A stretch of DNA of 64,000 bases from Dillenia suffruticosa (Eukaryota; Streptophyta; Magnoliopsida; Dilleniales; Dilleniaceae), in the NCBI GenBank assembly GCA_033439265.1, contig JAVTVX010000001.1, forward strand, positions 19,176,608 through 19,240,607. Reading direction: 5' to 3'. Positions 12,603-23,700 of this stretch are shown piece by piece. Every line of letters begins with the position of its first letter. Within the stretch, counting starts at the first letter, position 1. Position numbers and translations under genes: made by a program. The notes under the pieces were generated by a model. The model did no database searches. It was given only the letters and a program-made list of their open reading frames with translations, and had not been told where the DNA came from.

Positions 12603-15600
12603 TCATTTTATTTGGCCATGCGCACCTTTGGACTGGGTTTTCTCTTCAGGTTTTTGCAAGGCTCGGGCTATAGGTTCTTGGAAATACTGAAGGGAAATAA
12701 GTATTGCTTCCTGAAACAGAAATTGCAAGCTCAGAGACAAGTCAAAAAAACAGTAAGCAAATTCCTGCATGTGCTAAACAGTGCAGAAAGACTAGCAAAA
12801 GATAACCTCGGTTCTAATTGTTCGGCTGCCTTGATGAGGACATGTATTCAAGTAAGAATCAAAAACCTCTCGCGCATCTTTCCCCTACACATTGAAAAGA
12901 ACAAGATGACCAATCAGTATAATCTTGAACTCACATCATGTCTGCTTCACTGAGGCCCCGCCACACACATGGGAACAGGTGGATTTTGGGGGGAGGAGCA
13001 TGGAGGAAATGCAGTCACGCATGCAAACAACACACTCAAGAAAGGGGGCTCAGCTTGTAAATGGTAGTGCTTAAGCAAATGTTAGCACTTTGGTAGTCTA
13101 TGATAGTCAAGTTTCCAAGTAATACTTTTCATCAATAAAATACACCAATCAAAATCAAGCATGCATCAGTACATCCTTCCCCATGCAACTAAAAAACAGT
13201 ATCGTCTCATGGTTTATGTTCTTGATACATGGAAGAAGAGAGTGTAACTTAAAAGCAATTTTTAAAATGTTGTAATCCACCTAAAGTTGGAGCAAATTAG
13301 ATCTAGAGAAAGTGTACCTTTAAGCTATCATCTTCTTCAATGCTCTCCTCCAAGCCAGCAAGTCCACCAAAAGCAATCAACAGATGCCTAAGAAAATAAT
13401 GTACATTTACTCAACAAACTACAAGAATTAGAAACCATACAATATTGTTTCCAAACATTTTCAATTTGGTGCACCATGAAGGAAATAAGTTCAGATTAGT
13501 GTCATAGGCATCCACTTAATTACTAACACCAGAAGGATGGAAGCCATTGGTTATCAAGCACCTCTCAACCATATGCTGCCCCATGTATTCTCTCTCAACC
13601 ATCATCAACTCCGCATTGTCCTTCCAAGATTCACAAGTTGATAAACAAAATGATCTAAGGCACACCAAAATTTACAAGCTAGACACAGGGTGTAGTGCAT
13701 GACAAACAAATATGTGGTAGCTCGCATGGTGATCACTAATTATTCTAATGGTAATACATCCTTTCACTAAATAAGAATGGAAAAAATGTATATGAAAAAT
13801 GACATAGTACATCTTTTTCCTTTCTTATTTAGTGCCTTAGCATATGGTAACTTTTCAGATGAATGGGATCCCTTTTCAAAGTTCCGAAGACACAACTAAG
13901 GTTGTTGAAAATAAAGAATCTACCCAAAAAAATTTCAAGAGTGGAATCATAAATTTGGGTTGAGACTATATAATTTTTTAATTTGGAGCATTCATAGAAA
14001 CATGGATCTTGCGACTAGAATTGGAATTATAATGACTATGGACATGTCAAATATCAAGTATTTAATAATGATCAATCCATCACTTATGTACATGGGAACA
14101 ATGACTTATGCCTCGCATTGCAAGGCCTATATCACTAAGTTGCACTAAGGATTCCAACATACAGTAAATTGGCAACCAAATATATACAAGAGAGGAGGTA
14201 GGTGGCTCTAAGCAACTAAGAGGGTGTTTAGGATTGCTTATAAGCTGGTCAAACCAACGTATAAGTCAAAATTAAAATTATAACTGTTTGATAACTAAAA
14301 TTTGTAAAAATGCTTATAAACCCAGAAAGTGGTTATAAGCCAAAAAAACAATAAGCTACTCCCACCAGCTTTTTCATTTTGGTGCTTTAAGCACAGCTAA
14401 AATAAGCTACTTTGACCGATAAAAGTACATTTTCACCCTTTTGTATTTAACAAAAATTATAACTATACCATATCTTATGCCCACTATAGTCTTTTTTCTA
14501 TTTTATATAGTTTATAAGCACTCATTTTACCAAATAGTTAACTACTTTTAAGTAACATTTATCTAAACAGGTAACAACTTCTTAAAAAAAAAAAAAAAAA
14601 AAGGTTAAAATGGTCTTATAAGCTAAAAAGCTGCTTATAAGCACTAAGTGCTTATAAGCAGCATTTTTTAAGTAATTCCAAACGACCTCTAAATAGTACA
14701 ATGCATATAAATAGTTTTAGCACTAAATGTCTCAAACTTACTTGAATGTAGGTATCATAAGTTGTGATGAATTTACAACTCTACCATGTTCCGAAGTGCC
14801 AATTGAATGATCGTATCCACCCTGCACAAGAGAGGTCAGCAGCTTTATAATTGGCCCTTCAATTTATATTTACTAGAAAATGATATATTCATTTATGAGA
14901 CAATTACTTGTACCAACTCATTAACACCTTATATGGGCAGCCCTTTATTACAGAACTGATATTTGGAGCATACCGCACTCTGTAACCCCAATACGTTCCA
15001 AGCTCTTCTCTAGGTTTGGAGGATGACACAACCTGATGCTTTATACCTAGAGAACATTTCAAATCTGAGATTATAAACTGCTCCAGTGGGAAATCCAATA
15101 ATCCAGCATTCAGATTGTAGCAAAGCATGTGTATTCATTGCAACTCAACAACCTCAAAAGCAATCGTTTTTCAAGTTTATCAGGCATTGACCTTAAATGC
15201 AAAATTAAATAATAGATTAAAGGGAAATTTCGCCATAATAAAAGCAGGCAAGCAACTTGTTACCCCTATCCAAGAGGCGGTTGGTCCCCATAGCTACTGT
15301 AACTCTTGTATTTGCTTCCATTTCTTGATCAATGACAACAGGCTGCAAAAGCCAAAACTGCATCAGTAAAGAGCCCAGAAACCCCTAAGCTTCGCCAGCG
15401 TAAAAATTCTTAGACAGGAAGAAGATTACTAAGGATTCAAAAGACACCATATTGTTAATTAATATTTACATTCCAGACCACGCAAAGAATTTTCAGGCTA
15501 TAATGAAATAAAAAGAAAAGAAAATAGCAACAGGCCCTCAACAGATGAAGCAAGTAATTTTAAAAACAAAGGTTCACTAAAGAACCATTCTTCTTCCAAT

Positions 15601-18600
15601 TTTCTTACCATCCAGTGGTCCAAAATATGTTAATAAAGACTCATGTAGTTGGCATTGTTAGCTCCGAATTACCTTCCATTATCCCTTGACCTACCATGAA
15701 AACTGCAACTCATACAATAACGACAAATTGAGTCTTAATCCCAAATTTTGCGGTCGGTCATTTAAAAGATCAATATAAGATAGATGGAAAAATAAATAAA
15801 TACAACAACAACAACCCGAACCAAAATCCCAAATTTTGGAGTCGGCTGTTTGAGAGACAAATATAGGAGAGAGAAAATAAAAAAAAAAACCATAAAATTA
15901 AAGTTTGAAAGCAAAAATAGAGAAGACAACATTAAAAAATAAAATAAAAATAAAGAAAAAAAGTGAAATAAAAATAAATTATCCATAGAAGCTGAAAATA
16001 ATAATAGAGATGATTTCATCACTTTGAATTCTCCTATACCACTCATTCCTATTTAAAGTTATCTCCTAAAATAAACAAAAAAATATAAATAAACAAATAT
16101 AAAATTAAAGTTTGAAAATAAAAATAGAGAGTATAACAATAAAAGATAAACAATAAAAATAATGAAAGTATATAAGTAAAAATAAATTATCTGTACAAAT
16201 TTAAAATAATAACAATAATAATAAATCAATTGATTCAGATTCTCCTACGCCACTCATTATTATCTAAAATCATCTCCTCAACTAAACCCTTGACACTCAA
16301 ATTTTGACGGATAAATTGCATCCAGTTTTTCAACGATCTATTCTGACGTTTCACTAAATCTCTTACATTTAAAATACATTTACGAAAAAGTGCAACTCAT
16401 ACGAGATTAATTCACATGGTCAAAGCTTACGGTGGTAAAATGATTTTAAGGAATATAATTAAAAGTTCTATACCCTTTTCCATATGAACAAAAAATAATT
16501 TACTAGATGGCATGAAGATAGTGAACTTGCAAAAGGGCAACAAAGAAAGAAAATCCACAAAATCTATGACATCTATACATTAAAAATCAAAGGACTTAGA
16601 AAACCAAAAATATAGATTTCCCAAAAATCTACCCGCAAAAATGAAGGGGGCACTTAATGTTGATTTAGCAAACTACTGAGCAAGTATCACTCTGGGAACT
16701 AGACCTGCTCATTGGGTGGGCCAGCCCAATATTCAGGCAGCTTAGCCCAGACAAAATGCATCTGGGTTGGGCCAGGTCAAACAAGATTACTTACTGGGCT
16801 GGGCCAGCCTGAAAGGATGAAGTCCAAATGCCAAGCCCGGCCTGGACCAATCCAAATGATTAAAAAGAAAAATAAAAAAAAGGGTCTAGGCCTGACCTGC
16901 CCAATGCTAATGTATACTGGGAACACCAGTTTTTACTGCAAACTGCATAAAAATCCAGTGAATTTCACCATTAGCAGAACTTTAGAAAGAACTCCTGACG
17001 ACTCCAGTAGAAACTCCACCAGCTTTCAAGATGTTAAGTGTAGGGAGGAAGACAACAAATAATTTTAGCTTTCCTTATCTACTCATACATCCATCTCAGA
17101 TGATCTACAGCTAAAAGATATCCCATGAGTGGCTTGCCGAGCAAAGCGCTAGCTGGTCTAAAATGGGACAAGCCAAACATGCACATGTAATGAGTTTCTA
17201 CAGGCTTTTGTTGAAGACAAAACAATTGTTCTGTGTCACCATGACATCAAAGGCTGGTTATGGCAACACAGTAAATAGTTGTTCTTGGCCGTTTTGAAGC
17301 AAATACCAGACAAGCATTCTCAAACTATTTGACTTTAACTCCAGTCACTCCACATGTCATGCAAGGACAACAGGTCAAGACTCCCACACTCATTGGGATG
17401 ACATTTTGCGTTGTGATGCATCTAATCATGTTCTCCATAATCATGTCATGCCATCAACAAGTTGTTTCGGTGCAACCCACTTAATCTGTTTATAGGAACT
17501 GGTCAAGACTACTATAAACAATTATGTTAAATAAATAATGACATGTCAAATATGAGATGGCAAACGGGTAATTGGAAGCTACATTCCATAAAGTAAAAAA
17601 TATCATAACTATTCATCAGTAAGAAGCACTTGGAACAGCTTTAGGCCAAGCAACAAACCTTGCAGAGCCCAACATCAACAAGCGTTCCACTGGAATCTGG
17701 ATCTCGTTCTTTGAGGGTGACCCCTAGAAGGTAGCACAATGTGAAAATACATGTCAACCTATTATGAAGCCAAAATAAAATGTGGAATGACCAAAAGAAA
17801 TACCTGGGATGAACTTAACATTTTAACTTCACATAATGGATACAGATGTTATCAAATAAGGCAACATCTAGTTCTTTTCTTGGACAACAAAAACTCAAAG
17901 ATTAAATAGAGAAGTTATTCTGTTTTCCCACACTTGATTTGCTAAATCAGAAGGTGCATGAAGGGTATGCCAAGTAATACAGAGATTTCTTAGAGAAGCG
18001 TATCAAATGGAAAAATAGAAAACACCCACCTTCACGATATGGAGCCCATTCATGTTTACGCAAATGGTGGGGTGCATCAAGTGGTGGCAACATGCCCTGC
18101 AAAAAAGAGAGGAAAACATTAAAAAGAAAAAAAAAATCAATTTAGTCTATATGAAAAGTCAAACACAAGAAGTTCATTCAGCAACGGCTTCAGAACCATC
18201 AAATTTAATGGGCTTTGTACCACAAATCTTAGATTGTTGTGCTTAGGAAATAGACTCTTCCTCAAATACTGTGGAGTCTCGAGGTATCGTAGGATCCTTA
18301 AGAGAAATGCTGCACCACTTTCATTATCATCAGAACTGTCTACACTTATTGCACTAGATTCATCCACCAGTGAGCTTTTATTGTCAAACACTACCACCTG
18401 CAAATTGGTACGTAATCAAATTAAAATTGGCTTCTAAAATGTACTTAATTGCTCATTTTTTGTGCTACCCATCAGCAAATTAAGTTCACTTACCTAAAAT
18501 TCTTCTAACTGAATTCAAAACCCAAGGAGACTAGACAACCTAAGATTATACAGTGTCATAAACTAGACTCATCCCCTGGGTAACATTGTTGTCAAACAAT

Positions 18601-19055
18601 ACCACTTGCGCATTGGTAATTGCTCCTTTTTTTTTCATGCTACATGTCAGCAAATTTATTCACTTTCCTCTAATTCTGCTAATTGCATTCAAAAGACAGA
18701 GGCTAGACAACCTAGGATTCAACTATATGTCCAAATACAAATTTATTTAGGATTAATTGGCCTGTTGTAATCTTGATGTGGAACGAAATTTAGGACTGAA
18801 ATGAATTCAGTTGTCCCAGATAGATGGGACGGTAGCATAACAAAAAGTCTAAGACTAAGACCTAATCGGTGTGAAATGTCATGAAAAGCTCAAAATTTAT
18901 CAAAATATTAACTAAGTCAAATTTATCAAAATATTGACTAAGTAAAAGACTGTGAGAGTGAAGAACCTCATCAATTCGGAAAATGGTTGCGGCACGAGCA
19001 ATCTGACCAGCCAACTGTGAAAAACATATGAATTAGGGAAAAAAAAAATGACTGA

Positions 19056-19094
<39 letters not shown>

Positions 19095-19356
19095 ATACGC
19101 GAGTAGCGAGTTCGCGAGACTGAGCGTTGTCAATGATGGAACCAGCGACGGCGATGCTGACGGTGGGAATGACTGGCTTGTCATTTTCTTGGATATTCTC
19201 ACTCAACTTCATCTTCTTCTTCTCCTTCTTCTGTTTCTTTTTCTTCTCGCCGTCGCCATTTTCGAGCTCGACTTGGTTTTCTTCTTCGTTGCTCTCTGCA
19301 ACATTTTCTTCTGCTTCTTCGGCTGAAGGGGCTCTCCTCTTGCCCTTTTTCCCCAT
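12603..19356 (-). CDS. SPOUT1/C9orf114-type putative RNA methyltransferase
   Basis: Coding exons: 19356-19099, 19014-18967, 18397-18221, 18096-18030, 17723-17659, 15342-15264, 15046-14928, 14821-14742, 13387-13318, 12884-12807, 12710-12603; 382 aa, close to the human SPOUT1 length. The start MGKKGKRRAPS opens an acidic then lysine-rich tail (about 1-60), probably a nuclear or nucleolar signal. The SPOUT core follows: IPTVSIAVAGSIIDNAQS, LAGQIARAATIFRIDE, LLRILRYLETPQYLRK, LDAPHHLRKHEWAPYREG, then YWGYRVRYAPNISSV and GGYDHSIGTSEHG of the knot region. Family members are predicted SAM-dependent RNA methyltransferases (DUF171); the substrate in plants is not settled. An in-frame upstream ATG (19407) would add 17 residues; the MGKK start was preferred because the extension is glycine-rich and unconserved-looking. 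Confidence 0.92.
14219..14690. mobile_element. hAT-like MITE in SPOUT gene intron 8
   Basis: Imperfect terminal inverted repeats AGAGGGTGTTTAGGATTGCT and AGAGGTCGTTTGGAATTACT (reverse complement of the right end) bound a 472-bp AT-rich element without coding capacity. Inside, GCTTATAAGC palindromes repeat near both ends and TTATAAGCACTAAGTGCTTA forms a hairpin near 14635-14660. The (A/G)GGGTGTTTGG-type terminus fits plant hAT MITEs. No clean 8-bp target duplication remains, so the insertion is old or the ends are slightly misplaced. Confidence 0.6.
15801..16370 (-). mobile_element. RTE-type LINE 3' remnant in SPOUT gene intron 5
   Basis: On the minus strand a degenerate C-terminal reading frame (LSVKGLVEEMI, then NNEWRRRI and a stop) resembles the end of plant RTE-clade ORF2 proteins. 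It is followed by a T-rich 3' UTR, the block CCAAAATTTGGGATTTTGGT and a (TTG)n tail (plus strand CAACAACAACAA at 15802-15815), the usual RTE terminus. The segment is itself duplicated with a period of about 210 bp (TCTCCTATACCACTCATT at 16031 and TCTCCTACGCCACTCATT at 16241). It is non-functional. Confidence 0.6.
16700..16925. repeat. GGGCTGGGCC-type degenerate repeat block
   Basis: Short self-complementary motifs (GGGTGGGCCAGCCC, GGGTTGGGCCAGG, GGGCTGGGCCAGCC, AAGCCCGGCCTGG) recur over about 200 bp in SPOUT intron 5. Such GGGCC-rich blocks are common in plant transposon-derived sequence; the parent element cannot be identified here. Confidence 0.5.
18589..18725 (-). pseudogene. Relic copy of the SPOUT exon 3 5' edge in intron 2
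   Basis: Plus-strand 18591-18609 (GTCAAACAATACCACTTGC) repeats 18383-18401 (GTCAAACACTACCACCTGC), which spans the exon 3 acceptor and its first codons. The similarity continues through CAGCAAATT and CTAGACAACCTA in both copies at an offset of about 208 bp. On the minus strand the acceptor CAG of the real exon reads CAA in the copy, so the copy cannot use the same splice site. The functional exon is the lower-coordinate copy. Confidence 0.7.
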
Positions 19357-20793
19357 TCCTCCTCCCTTCTGCAACTCTCCTTCGCACCCCTCCTTTAACC
19401 TCCACACTAACCAAACCTTAATAATAATAATAATTATTAGTATTATTATGGTTATTATTATTATTATTATTATTATCCATGTCTATACCATGTTCCCAAA
19501 AATAATATAATTTGGACCCACGCCGGAGGGGTAATTCCGTAAAAATCGCACGAATATCCGCAATGAGTCAAAATCTATTTGTAATAATAATTAATAAATC
19601 AAATATTTTATGAAATATTAATATTTCCACATATAGTTAAATACTTGGTAGCAATATTTCAATTTTCACTTGTCCCTATAGTAATACATGAAAGAGACAA
19701 CTATATATTTTTTTTAAATTTAATCTTATTTATCATAATACCTTTATTAGACATTGGGTAAACATGTATCAAATTATTAAGATTTAAGTACAATTATATT
19801 AATAAAGGTCAGCCAAAGGGCAATAAACTCCCTTACAATAATACTTAAAAAGGATAATGACATTATCGTCTGTCAACGTTTTATACTAAGAAAAAATAAA
19901 AAAATAATAAAAAAATCTTTACTACCGTGGAAAAAATTGTGTTACAAATGTTATACAGCCAACAGTTTTTTTTTTTTTTTTTTTTGAGGCTTGGAAACAG
20001 GGAGAGGGCATAGACAATAAGCAGCAAAACGGTGGCTGACCAACACCATTAGAGAGAGAATACCAAACTCAAACTTTGTACATTAAATGCAGTCGCCTTA
20101 TGAAAAATACAATATTCTTATTTTAAGGACTTGGTGTTTTTTTTAGGTGATGCCGCTGGCTGCAGCAGCGGCTACGCCTCAACCAAATCTGTCTTCCAAA
20201 TTTATATAAATAAAAGTACAAATTAAAAGGAGAGACGGTAGACAAGGGACTACACAAAAACTAATTAAGGAAACTTACCTGGAGGAAAATTGACAAAAGT
20301 GATGCATGTCACCCAAACGGGTTCATTTTCCATATGATCCACACCATTTTAAAAGTTCATCTACAACATTAAAAACTAGAACAGGAAAAAGGGGTGTGGA
20401 GAGAGAAAGCGGCACACAGCATAGTTGCCTGCATTTCTGGACCAGTGAAAAACTTCACCGGATGAAGAGAATATTAAACCTCATTCAATGCCATTCACTC
20501 ATTTCCCTTGCCTCCTCCTATACACTGCAAAAAGCTGGACGTTCTTTCTACCAATCAAGGCTATCATCCTCTTATCTCCTGTTTCCATATTTACAATAAA
20601 TGGTCCAAGATACACAAGAAGCATCAACACGTGATGAATCAAACAAAGTATAAACTCTTTAACCTCATCCGGTGCAGAAAGGGATGGATTTTTCTGGACG
20701 GCTTTTTTTTTGCCAGGGGGGTGATGCCAGAGATGACTCTTGAAAAATGAAAAAAATATATATATTAAAGTTCTTGTGCAAAATATGTCCATT
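19357..20793. other. Intergenic: SPOUT gene upstream region and KAPP 3' flank
   Basis: About 1.4 kb. It holds a (TTA)n-rich tract (about 19420-19476), AT-rich DNA, a T19 run near 19967-19985, and presumably the KAPP 3' UTR. No additional gene is supported. Confidence 0.6.
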
Positions 20794-23700
20794 TTAGCAA
20801 TCATGTTTACATGAAGAAGCTCTGCTGTCAATGTCAAAGTCTAAGAAAATTATCGAAGTATTATCTTTTGTACGTAGTGTCCTAGCCTCACTTAACAAAT
20901 AATTAGCAATCTTCTCTGCCGGATTCTCTTTATCTGTGGCATATCTTTCTCTTGCCTGTACAGTTCAAGATTTGAACAAAGATCAGAATGTCCTGTATAT
21001 AAGTTATTGAACAAATCATTGAAAAGAAAAAAATGATGTGATTGGGATTACACCTGAAGGACGAGCTGCATGGCTTTTTTGACACTAATAACATCCCAAA
21101 AGCCATCACTGAATTTCACCACATAGTCAAAACCAATGGAAACAGTTATGAATCTAGAGATTAATTAACAAATAAAGAGGAAACCACAAGAAGGTGAACA
21201 GGACCCAGAAGTACTGCCAAAATTTTCAAAAGCTATCTATCAACTTAAAATAGAAAGTAAATTGAGATAATCACCTAGCCAACAGTGCAAAGGACTTGCT
21301 TGCTTTATGTATTTGCACCACATTACTTATGTAAGGCTCCGCACTGAAGCGGGAATCTTGCTGCTTTAAAAATTTATCTCCAAGCATCCGAGCAAGATTT
21401 AAGCCTGAAAAGGAAGATATGTAGTGACCTCATTATCAATATATTTTCCAACTCAAAGAAGCAATGTGAATCATTAGCAATTACCACATAGACGCGTTTC
21501 CCCGTCTTTCAGTGGCTCTCCTATTTCTTTGATGCGGAGCCTTTCAGAATAACTGCTTACTCTGTGGTCTTCAGTCATCTTAATCTGTTTCCCATTAGTA
21601 CTGCCAGTGCAATAAATATTTAGTTTAGCTGATTGTGAGTCATACCAAAGTTCACAATTTAATGTTGCAGAAGTTTAGGCCACTTGAGTACTGAGACAAC
21701 AATGGCAGCTATTGTTATGTAACAGCATTCCCACATATATAACACAGTTAGCTAAAATCTTATCATTATAAACATGGCAGAGTTGATTTTGTTGAACAAA
21801 AAATTTATTCTGGTTTCTTTTGCAATGGCAAAGCAAGGAATGTATAACTTTCATTATTATAATGAACAAAAATAATAAAAACCCATATGTGAAATAACAT
21901 AAATAACGAATGTCAATACTTGGTCACAATCAGAAATATATCAACTAAGAACTATTAATGATGGCACAAAACATGAACCAAAAATCATATCTACTAGTAA
22001 AATGCCACCAATCTTTACTCCAACAGCCAAGAACCCAAAAGAACCACTTCATGTTCAGCAATTACAGAAATACTCCAATGCACAATATTCTTAAAAAGCA
22101 CTTGCAGAAATGATACTCCAAATAATTTTGAGAAAGTAAAACTGAGATAAAAAAAGAAAAAAAAATATAATAGAATTTTGTTAAAGATCAAAGGACAGAG
22201 AGGCGTGCAAGAACAAGTTTCAGTTTCTTGGAGGCATCAGATCATTTTAACATGAACTCAAGTTTCCTAAATCCGGTTTAGATTAATAAAACCCAAATCT
22301 AATCATCTGAGAAACTCCAATGATTTGCTCTTACCAGATTATGGGTTTTTTTGGGGCGGCCGCGGGGGGGGGGGGGTGGGGTGGTGTGCCTTTATCCTAC
22401 TTCAAGTGATACAAATTCTGATACCATCACTGATTAAGCTTTTAAGACAGAAAAATAATGGAAGCACGTACTTCACAATGCAAGCTGAGTCTCCAACATT
22501 TGCACATTGCACGAAGAAATTTTCATCACCATCAACCCAAACCAGAAGCACTGTAGCTGTACAACCCTGAAAAAATTGATCATAAGGAAATGGCAATCAA
22601 CCACTTAAATGCTAACAAAATAAAAGCCGAGCAGAAAAACTCTGTTGCAGAAAATTCATATCAAGAGGAAAAGGGGTAATGCCAATTCCAGCAGAGGAAC
22701 TATATCTTGTTGTCCAATTAAGTACGTGAACCATTTTTAGTTCTATCAAGTTCATAGGACTTCTGTCACAGAGAAGCTGTAGCAGTACCAGTAATATTAA
22801 TGCATTCAGGTGCAGACCCTACTGAACAAAAAAAAAAAAAAAAGGAGAAAAAAAAAAAGAACAAACCAAGCCAAACTGGCACAAATGAGTAAATAGAGAG
22901 AGAACAAGAAATACAAATTACCTTGGGGTGGACAAAAATACCTAAAATATGAACAAACCAAGCCAAACTGGCCGACCATCTCTGGCCTTGGAACAAAAGC
23001 AACTGGTTTATGGTTTTATGAGGAAAAAACAGAGTAACTTGGCTCAGCTCCTGGTTTTTATCAAAAGACCATGTAGAAAACCAAACTAGAAAGGACACAC
23101 AAATACACATGTTCTTAAATTATTTTATATCCCACAAACAACTTCATTATCTCATATTTAAAAGTCACATCAAGGTTCTTCTCTCTCTCTCTCTCTCTCT
23201 CAATCTTTCCAATGTGCATCTATTTGTTGCCACCTAATCATTGCCGCTTGTCACTGAAGAGTCTGGAATGTGGTATTTTTTGATAGCTTCACAACAATGG
23301 AAACTATATCTGAAATTCCTCTTGCTCTCTCTCTTCTCACATTTTTTGGAGATGAAACATTGAACAATCTTGATCATGGTGACTACTTCTTCAGATTTAT
23401 TGCATATCATCTGCCCTTTTTTTGTTTCCAACATGATTTTTAGTCCTCTAATTTGCCTCTCTCTAGTCGCAATTTTGGTTCAACAAAGACACAATCACTA
23501 AACAAGACCACAATCAATAACAGATGAGATCCAATGAATCCATCCAATTTCTTTTTCCTTTTTTCATCAACTAGGTGGTTGATTTGAGCCCAACAAAATA
23601 AGTGGAAAATTAACTAAGATTCAAATGGATCCAAAACAAGAATCGATGAAACCGATTCCAATGGTTTTTGCAGCATGACGATGTTGCTCTCTTGCTGAAA

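Noticed and set aside
12612-12953. Plus-strand open frame opposite SPOUT exons 10-11
   Set aside because: It is antisense to confirmed exons and has no independent evidence.
15762-16046. Hydrophobic minus-strand open frame (FLFHFFSLFLFYF...)
   Set aside because: It is the T-rich 3' UTR of the RTE remnant translated by chance, not a membrane protein.
19048-19510. Plus-strand open frames opposite SPOUT exon 1
   Set aside because: They are antisense shadows of the lysine/glutamate-rich exon and the adjacent GA tract.
22766-23110. Minus-strand open frame in a KAPP intron
   Set aside because: It lies between two frame-consistent exons, is phenylalanine-rich from a poly-A run, and has no domain.
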